Of a stretch of DNA of 64,000 bases, positions 1-10,772 are shown piece after piece. This DNA comes from Rhodobiaceae bacterium UBA6963 (GTDB taxonomy: Bacteria > Pseudomonadota > Alphaproteobacteria > RS24). The stretch is from positions 1 through 64,000 of the forward strand of contig DJZB01000063.1 of NCBI GenBank assembly GCA_002450335.1. Reading direction: 5' to 3'. Every line of letters starts with the position of its first letter. Within the stretch, counting starts at the first letter, position 1. The notes beneath the pieces were generated by a model that saw only the letters and a program-made list of their open reading frames with translations, searched no databases and was not told the origin of the DNA. The position numbers were made by a program, and so were the translations under genes.

Positions 1-615
1 ATATTTGGCATCAAAATCATAAAAATCATTGCTGGCTCTAATTTCCATAACTTCGGAAGGCTTACCCTTCCAGACCGCACAAGATAATTCACGACCCGGC
101 ACAAAGGCCTCAACCATTAACGGCCATTCAGAGTTTTTTAAGATGGCGGGAATATCTTGTGTCGCATCTTTCACTATCTCGATACCGACGCTTGAACCCT
201 GATTTGTCGGCTTGACAACATAGGGCGGCGACATTGGATGAGAGGAAATATCACCTCCAAATATCTTCATATCCGGTGCAACAGATAAACCCGCTTCAGC
301 GAAAATCTTTTTGGCCTGTATTTTATCCATTGCCAAAGCCGACGCCATGACGCCGGAATGTGTGTAAGGGATTTCCAACAATTCAAAAACACCTTGAACA
401 ACGCCGTCTTCACCACCAACACCATGCAAAGCGTTAAAAATGACATCAGGCTTCACTGCCTGTAATTGTTCAGCAAGGCTCCGTCCTGCATCAATTCTAC
501 TGACTTGATAATCCGATGCCTCAAGGGCTATGGCGCATCCATCCCCGGAAATAAGACTAATATCGCGCTCCGGCGACCAGCCCCCCATAACAACAGCGAC
601 ATGCTTCTTCGTCAT
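1..615 (-). CDS. ddl: D-alanine--D-alanine ligase, C-terminal part beyond the window
   Basis: Cytoplasmic ATP-grasp enzyme that makes the D-Ala-D-Ala dipeptide added by MurF. About 205 residues are visible; the 3' end lies off the left edge. The N-terminus carries GGWSPERDISL (the GG.S.ERE.SL family motif), then LHGVGGEDG and YTHSGVMASALAMDK, followed by the ATP-grasp segment VVKPTNQGSSVG and FYDFDAKY. The ATG overlaps the murB stop in a TAATG, so it is translationally coupled as the next gene of the dcw operon. The catalytic C-terminal half cannot be checked. Identity is near certain from motifs and context. Confidence 0.95.
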   Translation of the reverse strand, partial: MTKKHVAVVMGGWSPERDISLISGDGCAIALEASDYQVSRIDAGRSLAEQLQAVKPDVIFNALHGVGGEDGVVQGVFELLEIPYTHSGVMASALAMDKIQAKKIFAEAGLSVAPDMKIFGGDISSHPMSPPYVVKPTNQGSSVGIEIVKDATQDIPAILKNSEWPLMVEAFVPGRELSCAVWKGKPSEVMEIRASNDFYDFDAKY

Positions 616-1553
616 TATATCGCCTCCCTTCCTATGCGTTTAATTTCCCATTGCAGAGTGACGCCTGAATGGTCCTTCACTCTTTGGCGCACAACTTCAC
701 CAAGTGTTTCTAAATCTGCCGCAGAGGCTTCACCGTGATTAATCAGGAAATTGCAGTGCTGCTCTGAAATTTGTGCATCACCTTGAGCCAAACCGCGACA
801 TCCGGCGGCATCAATCAGCTTCCACGCCTTAAGACCTTCCGGGTCTGCGCCACCCGGGTTTTTAAATGTACTCCCGCCTGTACGACTTTTGATTGGCTGA
901 GTGTCTTCACGCGACGCACTTATCTCTTCCATTTGAGCAAGTATCTTCTCCTTGTCTCCAGGCACAGTTTGAAAACGAGCCGCTGTAAAAATTAAATCTT
1001 GAGGGAGAGCGCAATGTCTGTAATCGAAGCCCATTTCATGCACTTTGATTTCATGACGATTGCCTTTTCTGTCATAGGCATAAGCCTGTGTAAGAACCGT
1101 TGCAGTGTCATTACCATAAGCACCGGCATTCATGCGGAGCGCACCACCAACAGTTCCGGGAATCCCCCGAAAAAACTCAAGACCAGATAACTCAGCTTCA
1201 GCAACTTGCTTAGAGAGCATCAAGTCGGGAACAGCAGCCCCTGCTTTCACCTGACCGTCAGCATCAATCACAATATCACCAAAGGGCCTGCCGAGCTTAA
1301 TCACCACACCCGATACACCACCATCTCGAATAAGCGTATTCGAACACGCACCCAGCACCATTACAGGAATTTCCTCCGGGCAGTTCGCTAAAAATGTTTG
1401 TAAGTCAGCTTCATCGGCAGGAGAAAAGAGAATGTCAGCGCACCCGCCAACCCGGAACCAAGTTACATCCGCAAGCTCAACTTGCTCTCTGTAACTCCCC
1501 CGGATTTGTGGAAGGCGACTTAGTATATCAGTATTTTTCAAGGCGAGATTCAT
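615..1553 (-). CDS. murB: UDP-N-acetylenolpyruvoylglucosamine reductase MurB
   Basis: FAD- and NADPH-dependent reductase forming UDP-MurNAc from the MurA product. The 312-residue protein has the FAD-binding PCMH part early (TWFRVGG near residue 31, [12 protein letters not shown] near 68, [21 protein letters not shown] near 130) and the C-terminal MurB domain with [10 protein letters not shown] near 225, whose serine is the expected proton donor. Length fits the shorter class of MurB. Its start overlaps the murC stop by four bases and its stop overlaps the ddl start, so all three are coupled. Confidence 0.97.
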   Translation of the reverse strand: MNLALKNTDILSRLPQIRGSYREQVELADVTWFRVGGCADILFSPADEADLQTFLANCPEEIPVMVLGACSNTLIRDGGVSGVVIKLGRPFGDIVIDADGQVKAGAAVPDLMLSKQVAEAELSGLEFFRGIPGTVGGALRMNAGAYGNDTATVLTQAYAYDRKGNRHEIKVHEMGFDYRHCALPQDLIFTAARFQTVPGDKEKILAQMEEISASREDTQPIKSRTGGSTFKNPGGADPEGLKAWKLIDAAGCRGLAQGDAQISEQHCNFLINHGEASAADLETLGEVVRQRVKDHSGVTLQWEIKRIGREAI

Positions 1554-2998
1554 GCGCTCCCCCCTTTCAATTCAGCCAACTGCTTGGGAAGATCATTTGC
1601 CCATTGAGTAATACTGCCGGCACCCATGCAAATCACAACATCACCGTCACCAGTCATATCAGAAATGAAACTCGGTAAATTTTCAGGGCTATCCAGAAGC
1701 CTCACATCGCGATGACCCTTGGCAATCATATTGGTGACCATGGCTTCGGAGCTAATGCCTTCAATTGGCTTTTCTCCGGCCGGAAATACCGGCGCAACAA
1801 TAACACTGTCGGCATCATTGAACGCCGTGCAAAAATCCTCAAACAAATCACGTAAACGGGTAAAACGATGTGGTTGAACAACAGCCGTGACCCTCCCGCC
1901 TTTAGCTGTGGCAGTTGCGCGAGCGCTTTCCAGCACTGCGTTAATCTCTACCGGGTGATGAGCGTAGTCATCGTAAACTTCAACACCTTGCCATTCTCCT
2001 GTCAGCGTAAAGCGTCTTTTAACACCCCCAAACTCGGCGAGAGCCTGTTTGATTGCTTCATCTGAAACGCCAAGTTGTAATCCGGAAGCTATGGCAGCAA
2101 GCGCATTTTGAAGATTATGCTGCCCCGGCATCGGAAGGGAGAAACCACAAATTTCCCGAGATTGATTAAGACGACGGTCAGATATTACAACATCAAATAA
2201 CATCTTCTGACCCTCGACCAAGATATTTACCGCACGAATATCTGCCTGTGGTGAGAGGCCATATGTTGTGATGCGCCGATCAGAAATTCGCCCCATTAGG
2301 TTTTGAACTTCTTGACTGTCAATGCACATCAGGGCGGCACCATAAAAAGGGATATTTTCTACATAGCGTGCGAATGCATCTCTAAGGCCGTCAAAGCTGC
2401 CATAATAATCAAGATGCTCAGGGTCGATATTCGTTACAATCCCAATCGTCGATGGCAGGCGAACAAATGTGCCGTCGCTTTCATCTGCCTCGACAACAAT
2501 CCAGTCACCTGAGCCAAGACGCGCATTTGTTCCATAGGCATTAATGACGCCGCCATTAATAACCGTCGGGTCCAGCGAAGCACTATCAAGAACGGCAGCA
2601 ACCATTGAAGTGGTAGTGGTCTTTCCATGCGTACCGGCAACTGTTAGGCAGTATTTCAATCGCATAAGTTCAGCCAGCATTTCCGAACGCCGGATAACGG
2701 GAATGCTTATTTTTCGCGCAGCAATAACTTCAGGATTTTCGTCTGTCTTTATAGCCGAGGAAATCACCAGCAGAGCCACATCTGACATATTGGATGCATC
2801 ATGACCTTTGAATATTTTGATGCCCATAGTACTTAGTCGCTGGACATTGGCATTCTCACTGACATCAGACCCCTGCACTTGATAGCCAAGGTTATGCATT
2901 ATCTCTGCAATACCGGACATACCAATGCCTCCAATACCCACAAAGTGGACACAACCAATTGCCTCTGGATGGGATGGCATGTCATAAAGCTTTGTCAT
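1550..2998 (-). CDS. murC: UDP-N-acetylmuramate--L-alanine ligase MurC
   Basis: First amino-acid-adding Mur ligase: ATP-dependent attachment of L-Ala to UDP-MurNAc in the cytoplasm. The 482 residues show the N-terminal nucleotide-sugar fold ([15 protein letters not shown]), the ATP loop [10 protein letters not shown] near residue 120, [20 protein letters not shown] and the C-terminal [11 protein letters not shown] segment diagnostic for MurC. Length is normal for the family. It overlaps murG upstream and murB downstream by four bases each, as expected in a tightly coupled dcw operon. Confidence 0.98.
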   Translation of the reverse strand: MTKLYDMPSHPEAIGCVHFVGIGGIGMSGIAEIMHNLGYQVQGSDVSENANVQRLSTMGIKIFKGHDASNMSDVALLVISSAIKTDENPEVIAARKISIPVIRRSEMLAELMRLKYCLTVAGTHGKTTTTSMVAAVLDSASLDPTVINGGVINAYGTNARLGSGDWIVVEADESDGTFVRLPSTIGIVTNIDPEHLDYYGSFDGLRDAFARYVENIPFYGAALMCIDSQEVQNLMGRISDRRITTYGLSPQADIRAVNILVEGQKMLFDVVISDRRLNQSREICGFSLPMPGQHNLQNALAAIASGLQLGVSDEAIKQALAEFGGVKRRFTLTGEWQGVEVYDDYAHHPVEINAVLESARATATAKGGRVTAVVQPHRFTRLRDLFEDFCTAFNDADSVIVAPVFPAGEKPIEGISSEAMVTNMIAKGHRDVRLLDSPENLPSFISDMTGDGDVVICMGAGSITQWANDLPKQLAELKGGSA

Positions 2999-4125
2999 GC
3001 GGCATCCCCAGATATTTTTATACCATTCCTGTAACCCGCATAAGTTTCTACAAAATCAACCAGATTTTCAGTTGCCTGAGGCATAGCTCGGGTTTTGGCA
3101 GCCCGTGCAGCAGTTTCTAACTTGTGAGGACTATCCATATAGTCGCCAATCATCTCAGCGAGCTTTATCGGCGTGAGGTTTTTCTGATCAACAACCCATG
3201 CCGCCTCATGATTGCTTAATTGTAATGCATTGGTCTTCTGGTCTTGATCAATCGATTGCGGCAATGGAACGAGAAGAGACGGGCACCCAATCACCGCCAT
3301 CTCACTGATTGTCGACGCACCAGACCGAGAAATGACAAGATGCGCCTTTACAATTCGGCGCGGCATATCATCAAAGAAATCACGCAATTCTGCGTCAATA
3401 CCTAACGCACCATAGGCTTGTAAGGTCGAAGCAAGTTCGCCCTTGCGACATTGCTGGACAAGTCGCAAGCGATTTAATTTTTCTCTTGGCATCAGAGACA
3501 TCGCTTCAGGAAGAAGTGTCGAAAAGACACTCGCCCCTTGACTACCCCCAAACACAAGCAGATTAAAAGTGCCATTCACATTATGTCTTGAATAAGCATA
3601 GTCCTTATATCTGAGAACCTCAGGTCTCACGGGATTACCTGTAACCACCATTAAACCCCGACTACTCGCGGGGACATGACGGGTTCCCGGATAGGAGGCA
3701 GCAATTCGCGCGCCTAAAAGACTAAGCATTCTATTCGCGCGCCCAAGAACCGCGTTTTGCTCGTGAATAGCAATCTTACAAAACAAAAGTCGTGCTGCCA
3801 GCAATGGTGGAAAACTTGGATAACCTCCAAATCCGATGACAGCAACCGGCCGATTTGAAACCATAATCATCATGGCCTGAAGCACACCCAATAAAATCTT
3901 GAGAGGCGCCAGAAGTTTCTTCGTTTTGCCGCCACTGTAAATTGAGCCAGAGGCAAGAAATTGCAAGTCGATACCATCAGTCTGGCTGGCATATTGCTTG
4001 GCACGAGCGTCAGTCAAAATAACAGTTTTGAAATTCTTCTTCTTTAAAGCACGCGAAAGCGCGATAGCAGGAAATAAATGCCCGCCGGTACCCCCTGCCG
4101 CCAAATATATAATTGGCTTGGTCAT
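2995..4125 (-). CDS. murG: Lipid II synthase MurG (GlcNAc transferase)
   Basis: Membrane-associated GT-B glycosyltransferase that adds GlcNAc to lipid I to give lipid II at the inner face of the membrane. The 376 residues contain the N-terminal glycine loop [12 protein letters not shown], the mid-protein FGGSQGA, and the donor-site [11 protein letters not shown] and [10 protein letters not shown] motifs. It lies between ftsW and murC with four-base overlaps on both sides. No unusual residues seen. Confidence 0.97.
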   Translation of the reverse strand: MTKPIIYLAAGGTGGHLFPAIALSRALKKKNFKTVILTDARAKQYASQTDGIDLQFLASGSIYSGGKTKKLLAPLKILLGVLQAMMIMVSNRPVAVIGFGGYPSFPPLLAARLLFCKIAIHEQNAVLGRANRMLSLLGARIAASYPGTRHVPASSRGLMVVTGNPVRPEVLRYKDYAYSRHNVNGTFNLLVFGGSQGASVFSTLLPEAMSLMPREKLNRLRLVQQCRKGELASTLQAYGALGIDAELRDFFDDMPRRIVKAHLVISRSGASTISEMAVIGCPSLLVPLPQSIDQDQKTNALQLSNHEAAWVVDQKNLTPIKLAEMIGDYMDSPHKLETAARAAKTRAMPQATENLVDFVETYAGYRNGIKISGDAA

Positions 4126-5309
4126 ATGGCACCGCCCTTTAGGTTGAATGTTTTATGCAAAGGTATTTCATCTGCAGAACCATCACTTAGAATACGCTTC
4201 TGTCCCGATGAATGGCGCGTGAGGGATAAAATCATGCCCATTGTCAAAGCCAGTGCAAGCAATGAAGATCCACCATATGAAATAAATGGCAATGTCATGC
4301 CTTTTGGTGGCATGAGATTAAGATTAACGGCCATATTGATGATTGTTTGCATGCCAAACAAAATAACCAGCCCCGTGCCGGCAAGCTGAATCCAGTGATC
4401 ACGGCTATCACGCAGACTGATAAGGCTCCGCAAAATAATTGCGGCAAAAATACAGATTATCAACAAACCGACTACTAAACCAAATTCTTCCGCAGCTACC
4501 GCAAAAACATAATCTGTATGGCCATCCGGGAGGACATGTTTAATTTTTCCGTCACCCGGCCCTGTGCCGAAAAGTCCACCATTTCTGAATGCCTCAAGAG
4601 CTTTATCTGTTTGATAAGTGCCACCCAGAGATGGATCGAGAAATCTATCCACCCGGAATCTGAAATGTGGGAATGATTGATACAAAAACACCAACAAACC
4701 AAGACCGGTTAAAGACATGGCTGACAAAAACAAATAGGAACCGCCAGCAAGAAAGAACATTGCTGTCCAGACGATGGTAAGCAAAATCATCTGACCGATA
4801 TCCGGCTGTAGAGATAGCAAGAAGCAAGTCACAATCAGCAAAGCAAAACCGATGAGACGCCCGGAAACATCAAGCCTTGTGTTCTGCATGGCAAAACACC
4901 AAGCAACAGCTACGACAAAGCAAGGTTTTAAAAATTCAGATGGCTGAATTGAAAAACCCATCAGCCTCAACCAGCGCGTGGAACCTTTGATTTCCGACCC
5001 TATTGTTAGGGTTAGCAACACGCCACCTAGCGCAAGAACACCCAACCCCATAGCAAGCCTACGAATTTGCACAGGCTCCAACAGAGAGACGATTATCATC
5101 CCCACAAGAGCCATAGCGAGAAAAACAATCTGGCGATAGGCAAAATGATATGTGTCAATCTCGAGCCTATGCGCGATAACCGGGCTGGCAGCAAATGTCA
5201 TCACAAAGCCAACCACCATCAAGGAGGCTATGCCCAGCAACAGCCAACGGTCTATCGTCCACCACCAGTTTGCAAGAAAATGTCTGTCTGTGCGTCCAAA
5301 GCCAATCAT
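4122..5309 (-). CDS. ftsW: Peptidoglycan glycosyltransferase FtsW (SEDS family)
   Basis: Integral membrane SEDS polymerase of the divisome, working with FtsI to build septal peptidoglycan. The 395-residue sequence is rich in hydrophobic segments (about ten), with SEDS landmarks: GSTRWL, IQPSEFLKP, QPDIGQ, the long periplasmic loop with GTGPGDGKIKHVLPDGHTD and the C-terminal PFISYGGSS. Starts in a four-base overlap with murD. FtsW rather than RodA is chosen from the dcw context and from the GxxKxxxLPxxHTD-like loop. Confidence 0.96.
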   Translation of the reverse strand: MIGFGRTDRHFLANWWWTIDRWLLLGIASLMVVGFVMTFAASPVIAHRLEIDTYHFAYRQIVFLAMALVGMIIVSLLEPVQIRRLAMGLGVLALGGVLLTLTIGSEIKGSTRWLRLMGFSIQPSEFLKPCFVVAVAWCFAMQNTRLDVSGRLIGFALLIVTCFLLSLQPDIGQMILLTIVWTAMFFLAGGSYLFLSAMSLTGLGLLVFLYQSFPHFRFRVDRFLDPSLGGTYQTDKALEAFRNGGLFGTGPGDGKIKHVLPDGHTDYVFAVAAEEFGLVVGLLIICIFAAIILRSLISLRDSRDHWIQLAGTGLVILFGMQTIINMAVNLNLMPPKGMTLPFISYGGSSLLALALTMGMILSLTRHSSGQKRILSDGSADEIPLHKTFNLKGGAI

Positions 5310-6697
5310 GCAACTGCCCCCAAACGTGAAATTTGTTCATTCACCAGTTCACAAAAAGCGGCGCCTCGTTTTTCAAAATTCTCAAACTGATCAAAGGACG
5401 CACAGGCCGGCGAAAACAAAACCACCCCGCCTCCTGCCGCAAGTGCATCTGTCACTGCTTGAGACACTGCCTTATCCAAAGTTTTGGAAACCACATGCGG
5501 CGTATCTGAGAGCGTCAGAGAAAAAACTTCAGAAGATGCACCAATTAAATAGGCGCAGGCAATTCGGTCAAAATAAGGGCGCAAACTATCAATACCTTCC
5601 TCTTTGGGGAGGCCACCGGCAATCCAGTAAATTTTGTCATAAGTTGCCAACGCATGCGCAGAGGCTTCTGCATTGGTGGCCTTACTGTCATTAACAAAAC
5701 GAACTTCACCATCCTCACCAGAAATCTCACCAATAGGTTGCATACGGTGCGCGAGCCCCTGAAAGCCGGCAAAGGCTCTGATGATATCATCTTTCGCGGC
5801 GCCCGCAGAAAGTGCAGCAACATAAGCAGCAGCGGCATTCTGACCATTATGAGCACCTTGAAGTGTCGCAATGCTCGACAAGTCGACAATTGGCCCCTCT
5901 TGATCGCAAAGCCAACCTTCTTGATAAAAGACCTTCGCTGTTTTTTCTGCCTGACCAGAAATACGTACACTAATAATGGCATCATTTGTTTCTGCACTCT
6001 CAGCAAGTGCGGTTTCATCCGAGCCGTCCACGCCAATAATCGCAGTACTGCCAGGCTGGAGGTTTTCAAACATTTGCCATTTGGACTGAATGTAGCCTTT
6101 CATTGATCCGTGACGGTCAAGATGGTCAGGACTTAAGTTCAGCAACACGGCAATATCCGGGCTAAATCTAGGAGACAAATCAATCTGATAAGAAGAAAGC
6201 TCCAACACATAAACTGTGTTTTCTTCCGCCGGACTAAGAGCAAGAACTGACTGACCAATATTGCCGCCAAGCTGAACATTAAAGCCGCTTCCAGTCAGCA
6301 AATGAGCCGTTAATGCCGCAGTGGTTGATTTACCATTCGTTCCGGTAATCGCAATAACTTGTGAGGGTGCAGGAAAGGTGGTGCGTGCTTTTTGAAACAG
6401 CTCCATATCACCAATAATAGGAATGGAGGCTTCCTCAGCAACAGTCACAACTTTATGCGGCGTGGGGTGTGTGAGCGGCACACCCGGGCTTAAAACCAGT
6501 GCCTCCACGCCTTCCGGCATAGGAATGAGCTCTTGAATAACTGCACCCAAATCAGCAGCCACTTTACATTTTTTTTCGTCATCATCCCATGCTGTGACTT
6601 TGACCCCCCCTGCCCTTAAGGCACGCACGGCTTCAATCCCGGTGATACCGAGGCCAAAAACAGCAACATGAGTATAAAGGGCGGTAATTTTTATCAT
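5306..6697 (-). CDS. murD: UDP-N-acetylmuramoylalanine--D-glutamate ligase MurD
   Basis: Second amino-acid-adding Mur ligase, adding D-Glu. The 463 residues open with a Rossmann-like AVFGLGITG, then LSPGVPLTHP, the ATP loop ITGTNGKSTTAAL near residue 118, LELSSYQID and NLSPDHLDRHG, and end with LFSPACASFDQFENFEKRG, the typical MurD C-terminus. It begins one base after mraY and overlaps ftsW by four bases. Length is normal. Confidence 0.97.
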   Translation of the reverse strand: MIKITALYTHVAVFGLGITGIEAVRALRAGGVKVTAWDDDEKKCKVAADLGAVIQELIPMPEGVEALVLSPGVPLTHPTPHKVVTVAEEASIPIIGDMELFQKARTTFPAPSQVIAITGTNGKSTTAALTAHLLTGSGFNVQLGGNIGQSVLALSPAEENTVYVLELSSYQIDLSPRFSPDIAVLLNLSPDHLDRHGSMKGYIQSKWQMFENLQPGSTAIIGVDGSDETALAESAETNDAIISVRISGQAEKTAKVFYQEGWLCDQEGPIVDLSSIATLQGAHNGQNAAAAYVAALSAGAAKDDIIRAFAGFQGLAHRMQPIGEISGEDGEVRFVNDSKATNAEASAHALATYDKIYWIAGGLPKEEGIDSLRPYFDRIACAYLIGASSEVFSLTLSDTPHVVSKTLDKAVSQAVTDALAAGGGVVLFSPACASFDQFENFEKRGAAFCELVNEQISRLGAVA

Positions 6698-6698
6698 C

Positions 6699-7790
6699 TT
6701 ACCTCAGCTTCAATGTTGAAAGCCCGATCAGGGCAAGTATCACGGCTATAATCCAGAACCGGATAACAATGGTTGGCTCTGCCCAGCCGCGCTGTTCAAA
6801 ATGATGATGGAGTGGCGCCATGGCAAAAACACGCTTACCGGTCATTTTAAAGGAGGCGACCTGCACAATGACGGATAAAGCCTCAAGAACAAATAGCCCG
6901 CCTATAATGGCGAGGACAATTTCATGCTTTGTCGCAACAGCTATGGAGCCGAGTGCGCCACCAATGGCAAGCGATCCTGTATCACCCATAAACACCATGG
7001 CAGGAGGCGCGTTGAACCATAAAAATCCAAGACCGGCACCTATCAACGCAGCAGTGAAAACAGCCAACTCCCCGGTGCCTGGAACATAATGTATTTGCAG
7101 ATAATCTGCGAAAATCGCATTGCCGACCAGATAGGCAATCAAACCGAAGCTTGCTGCGGCAATCATACTGGGAACAATAGCCAAGCCATCTAACCCATCA
7201 GTCAGATTGACAGCATTGGAGGAGCCAACAATCACAAAGACCCCACCAAAGGCAAAAAACCAAATGCCAAAATCAATCAATAAATCCTTGAAAAACGGCA
7301 CAGCAAAACCGGTTGATAAAGATGTGGGCATGCTACTTGAGAGACACAGCACAATCACCAGTGCGACAATGCTCTCTATCAATAACTTCACTCGGCCAGA
7401 GACACCTGCGCTGTGCCCGCCTTTAATTTTACTGTAATCATCGGCAAATCCGATAAGACCAAAACCAAGAGTACCGAGCAACACGGTCCACACATAGGGA
7501 TTGGATAGATTGCCCCATAGTAAGGTCGACAGGCTGACAGCAACCAAAATTAGCAATCCGCCCATTGTTGGTGTGCCAACTTTAGTAATGAGGTGAGATT
7601 GCGGGCCATCTTCACGGATAGGCTGCCCCTTACCTTGACGCATCTTTAACCTATCAATCATCCATGGGCCGATTAAGAAGCTGATAATCATTGCTGTCAT
7701 GACAGCACCACCAGCTCGGAAGGTGATATAGTTAAAAACATTACTACCCGGAATGGCATCACCAAAATACTGCATAAGATAGTACAACAT
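6699..7790 (-). CDS. mraY: Phospho-N-acetylmuramoyl-pentapeptide transferase MraY
   Basis: Polytopic inner-membrane enzyme that transfers phospho-MurNAc-pentapeptide to undecaprenyl phosphate, giving lipid I. The 363 residues hold about ten membrane segments and the family motifs GTPTMGG, the metal-site [20 protein letters not shown], the [11 protein letters not shown] loop and the C-terminal APLHHHFE. Its stop abuts murD and its start is adjacent to the murF stop. Nothing atypical. Confidence 0.98.
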   Translation of the reverse strand: MLYYLMQYFGDAIPGSNVFNYITFRAGGAVMTAMIISFLIGPWMIDRLKMRQGKGQPIREDGPQSHLITKVGTPTMGGLLILVAVSLSTLLWGNLSNPYVWTVLLGTLGFGLIGFADDYSKIKGGHSAGVSGRVKLLIESIVALVIVLCLSSSMPTSLSTGFAVPFFKDLLIDFGIWFFAFGGVFVIVGSSNAVNLTDGLDGLAIVPSMIAAASFGLIAYLVGNAIFADYLQIHYVPGTGELAVFTAALIGAGLGFLWFNAPPAMVFMGDTGSLAIGGALGSIAVATKHEIVLAIIGGLFVLEALSVIVQVASFKMTGKRVFAMAPLHHHFEQRGWAEPTIVIRFWIIAVILALIGLSTLKLR

Positions 7791-9283
7791 CAGCTAATAC
7801 CTCCTTCATTTTGAACTGTCGAAGCACCAAAACCTTCCTCAATATCCAAATCGATTAAGCATTTAACAAGCTCGGATAGGCGCATACTATTTGAGCCTTT
7901 AACCATCACAGCATCTCCGGCATGCACCTCCTGTGTCAGAAAGCTTTTCAAGCCATCGACACTGGTTGCATGAGCACCACGGCGACCGCCGGGAAGTGCG
8001 TCCTGCAGAAGTTTCATCTGACTTCCAACCGTAAAAACAACATCTACATCGGTGTTGATAATATGCTCGACGAGATTTTTATGGAGTTCATCACCTTGAC
8101 TACCGAGCTCTTTCATATCACCCAGTACAGCTATACGTCTGCCCTGACCCAGGCGTGGAAATTGTCCGAGGGTTTTCAAGGCAGCAACCATAGACTCGGG
8201 ATTGGCGTTATAACTTTCATCAATCACAACCAAATCACCATCTGACAAAGAGATGTTATGCCGACGCCCCCGTCCATCCATTGCCTTCATTTCACCGAGT
8301 GATAAAACCGCGCTGGTCAAATCCTCCTCAAAAACTTGGACAGCAGCTAGAATAGACATGGCATTCACAATTTGATGATGGCCCGTCGCACCAATGCGGA
8401 AAGTCACGGGTTGGCCGGAAATATCGGCACTCACACAACTGCAGTGGTCATGAAGTTTAAATGAAATCACCCTCACATCAGATGCATCACTTTCGCCAAA
8501 AGAAACAACCCTTTTCGCACCGGCATCTTTGGCAGATTGCATCAGCAAAGGTGCCCATTCACTATCCGCAGGCACAAGCGCTGTTTTTAGTCCGTCCAGA
8601 CCTTCAAAAATTTCAGCTTTCGCATGAGCAATACCTTCGAGTGAATCGAAATGTTCAATATGAGCATTTGCGATTTTGGTAATCACAGCAATATCGGGGC
8701 GCACTTGACGGGTAAGAGAAGAAATTTCACCCGCATGGTTCATGCCAATTTCAAACACTCCAAATTGAGTATCTGCCGGCATGCGCGCAAGGCTTAACGG
8801 CACACCCCAGAGATTATTGTAAGAGGCTTGGGAAATATGTGTTTTACCAATCTGACTAAAGACTAGACCCAACCCCTCCTTAACAGTTGTTTTGCCAACA
8901 CTGCCTGTCACCGCCACCACTTGACCGGTTATACGGTTGCGCGCTGCTTGACCAAGCTTCTCCAAAGCGTTTTGTGTATCCATGACACGTATGAGATGGG
9001 TTTCATCAACACCAGCAACAATATTAAGCTCGGCATCGGTGGCAACAATTGCCACTGACGCACCGTTTTCAAATGCGTTGGAAACATAATCATGCCCATC
9101 CAGACGATCGCCGCGAATGGCGACAAATATATCGCCGTGAGATAATGTCCGCGTATCAATTGATACACCCTGAGCTTGCCATTCAGTTAGTGATGGAACG
9201 CCAAGAGCCTCTGATACTTCCTTAGATGTCCATAGTGGACGAGTTTCTTGCAACATGTCATGTCCGGACTCAGTCATCTTCAC
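7790..9283 (-). CDS. murF: UDP-MurNAc-tripeptide--D-Ala-D-Ala ligase MurF
   Basis: Adds the D-Ala-D-Ala dipeptide (from Ddl) to the UDP-MurNAc tripeptide. The 497-residue protein has the MurF-type N-terminal domain ([15 protein letters not shown]), the ATP loop [13 protein letters not shown] near residue 130, [23 protein letters not shown] and [11 protein letters not shown]. The first ATG overlaps the murE stop by 14 bases; a second methionine nine codons in is an alternative start. C-terminal [10 protein letters not shown] fits the family. Confidence 0.96.
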   Translation of the reverse strand: MKMTESGHDMLQETRPLWTSKEVSEALGVPSLTEWQAQGVSIDTRTLSHGDIFVAIRGDRLDGHDYVSNAFENGASVAIVATDAELNIVAGVDETHLIRVMDTQNALEKLGQAARNRITGQVVAVTGSVGKTTVKEGLGLVFSQIGKTHISQASYNNLWGVPLSLARMPADTQFGVFEIGMNHAGEISSLTRQVRPDIAVITKIANAHIEHFDSLEGIAHAKAEIFEGLDGLKTALVPADSEWAPLLMQSAKDAGAKRVVSFGESDASDVRVISFKLHDHCSCVSADISGQPVTFRIGATGHHQIVNAMSILAAVQVFEEDLTSAVLSLGEMKAMDGRGRRHNISLSDGDLVVIDESYNANPESMVAALKTLGQFPRLGQGRRIAVLGDMKELGSQGDELHKNLVEHIINTDVDVVFTVGSQMKLLQDALPGGRRGAHATSVDGLKSFLTQEVHAGDAVMVKGSNSMRLSELVKCLIDLDIEEGFGASTVQNEGGIS

Positions 9284-10772
9284 TCTCCTCGACAGTCAAG
9301 TCTTTAACCAAATCACGAAGCGTCTCGTGATCACTGAATGAAAATGTTTGGTCACCTATAATCTGGCCGGTCTCATGACCTTTACCTGCCACTAAAATAA
9401 TGTCTTTTGATTTGGCAAGATCGAGAGCAACATTGATGGCCTCCCGCCTGTCTCCAACTTCAGATGCTTCAGGACAGGCTTTTAAAATTTCTTGCCTTAT
9501 CAGCGCGGCATCTTCACTACGAGGGTTATCATCTGTAATGATGACACTGTCAGCATAGCGCGAAGCAACCTGCCCCATTTCAGCCCGCTTGCCTCTATCT
9601 CGGTCACCACCACATCCGAAGACACAAATCAATCTGCCTTCGCAATGCGGACGTAAAGCCTTTAAAGCATTCGCAAGAGCATCAGGTGTATGCGCGTAAT
9701 CAACGTAACACGCGACATCTTTCGAAGATGATACCACCTTGTCCATACGACCTGCTGGCGCGGCAAGCGCCCCAAGCCCTTTAGACAATTTCTTGAATGG
9801 CAGTCCACCCGCGAGGCACATCGCCACCGCAAGTGCAATATTTTCAGCTTGAAACACGCCTGCAATATGTGTCCGGACGTCAACACTTTCACCCTGATAA
9901 GTCAGCGTAAAATTAAGTCCGTCAGCATGTGGCATAACATTACTTAAGGTGAGATCCGCATTTTCAGAGTCCAGCGTAAATATACTACGCTTGGCTTTAA
10001 CCGCGGCCTGCTCAATAAAATCAGATTTTGCTCCCATGCGGTTGATAACCGCAACACCGTCCGGCATCAAAACTTCAGAAAAAAGGCGCGCCTTTGCGTC
10101 AAGATAAACATGCTCATTTTCATGATAATCAAGATGATCGCGCGACAGGTTTGTGAAACCCGCCACATTTACCCTCACACCATCAACCCTAAACTGAGAC
10201 AAGGCATGACTGGAAACTTCCATTGCCAAATTTTCAACACCAAGCGCATATAAGTCTCGCAAAATAGCATGCAGCATGACCGGCTCAGGCGTCGTGTGCT
10301 CAAGCGGCAATTGATAATCACCGGCCTTAACACCGAGCGTTCCAATTGAGGCAGAAGACATACCAGCATGAACCAATATTTGATCAACAAAAGTCGCCAC
10401 GGAAGTTTTTCCATTTGTTCCGGTTACAGCAAAAATTTTAGCCGGCGCAAATTTGAAAAATCTTTGCGCCAATAAGGCAAGCTGACGTCGTGGATTATCA
10501 TCTCTGAGAAGAGTTTCAACGCCATCCGGCAATTTACCATTAGGGAAATCAACTTCCGGGCCTGCCAGAATTAGTCGCGCACCATTTTTAACAGCATCAC
10601 CAATATATTTTGCACCATCCACCATTGAACCGGGAAGCGCGGCAAACATATATCCGGGGAGAACATGTCTGCTATCCGCTGTCATGCCAAGAATCTCAAC
10701 ACTCTTGTCCAGGCCGGCCTCAAGAGCATCCTCAGTAAGATTCTGACCAAGCAATTCACTAAGGCGCATCAC
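9270..10772 (-). CDS. murE: UDP-MurNAc-Ala-Glu--meso-diaminopimelate ligase MurE
   Basis: Third Mur ligase. The 500 residues show DSRHVLPGYMFAA, the ATP loop VTGTNGKTSVATF near 119, STIGT-like SIGTLGV, HTTPEPV, EVSSHAL, the carbamylated-lysine region, and DNPRSED near residue 410. The DNPR motif is the family marker for meso-diaminopimelate rather than lysine, so a Gram-negative type peptide stem is expected. Starts in a four-base overlap with ftsI and overlaps murF at its end. Confidence 0.97.
   Translation of the reverse strand: MMRLSELLGQNLTEDALEAGLDKSVEILGMTADSRHVLPGYMFAALPGSMVDGAKYIGDAVKNGARLILAGPEVDFPNGKLPDGVETLLRDDNPRRQLALLAQRFFKFAPAKIFAVTGTNGKTSVATFVDQILVHAGMSSASIGTLGVKAGDYQLPLEHTTPEPVMLHAILRDLYALGVENLAMEVSSHALSQFRVDGVRVNVAGFTNLSRDHLDYHENEHVYLDAKARLFSEVLMPDGVAVINRMGAKSDFIEQAAVKAKRSIFTLDSENADLTLSNVMPHADGLNFTLTYQGESVDVRTHIAGVFQAENIALAVAMCLAGGLPFKKLSKGLGALAAPAGRMDKVVSSSKDVACYVDYAHTPDALANALKALRPHCEGRLICVFGCGGDRDRGKRAEMGQVASRYADSVIITDDNPRSEDAALIRQEILKACPEASEVGDRREAINVALDLAKSKDIILVAGKGHETGQIIGDQTFSFSDHETLRDLVKDLTVEESEDD

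Noticed and set aside
5152..5694. 180-codon plus-strand open frame opposite ftsW and murD
   Set aside because: It lies antisense to motif-rich Mur/SEDS genes, has no ribosome binding site and shows no recognisable domain.
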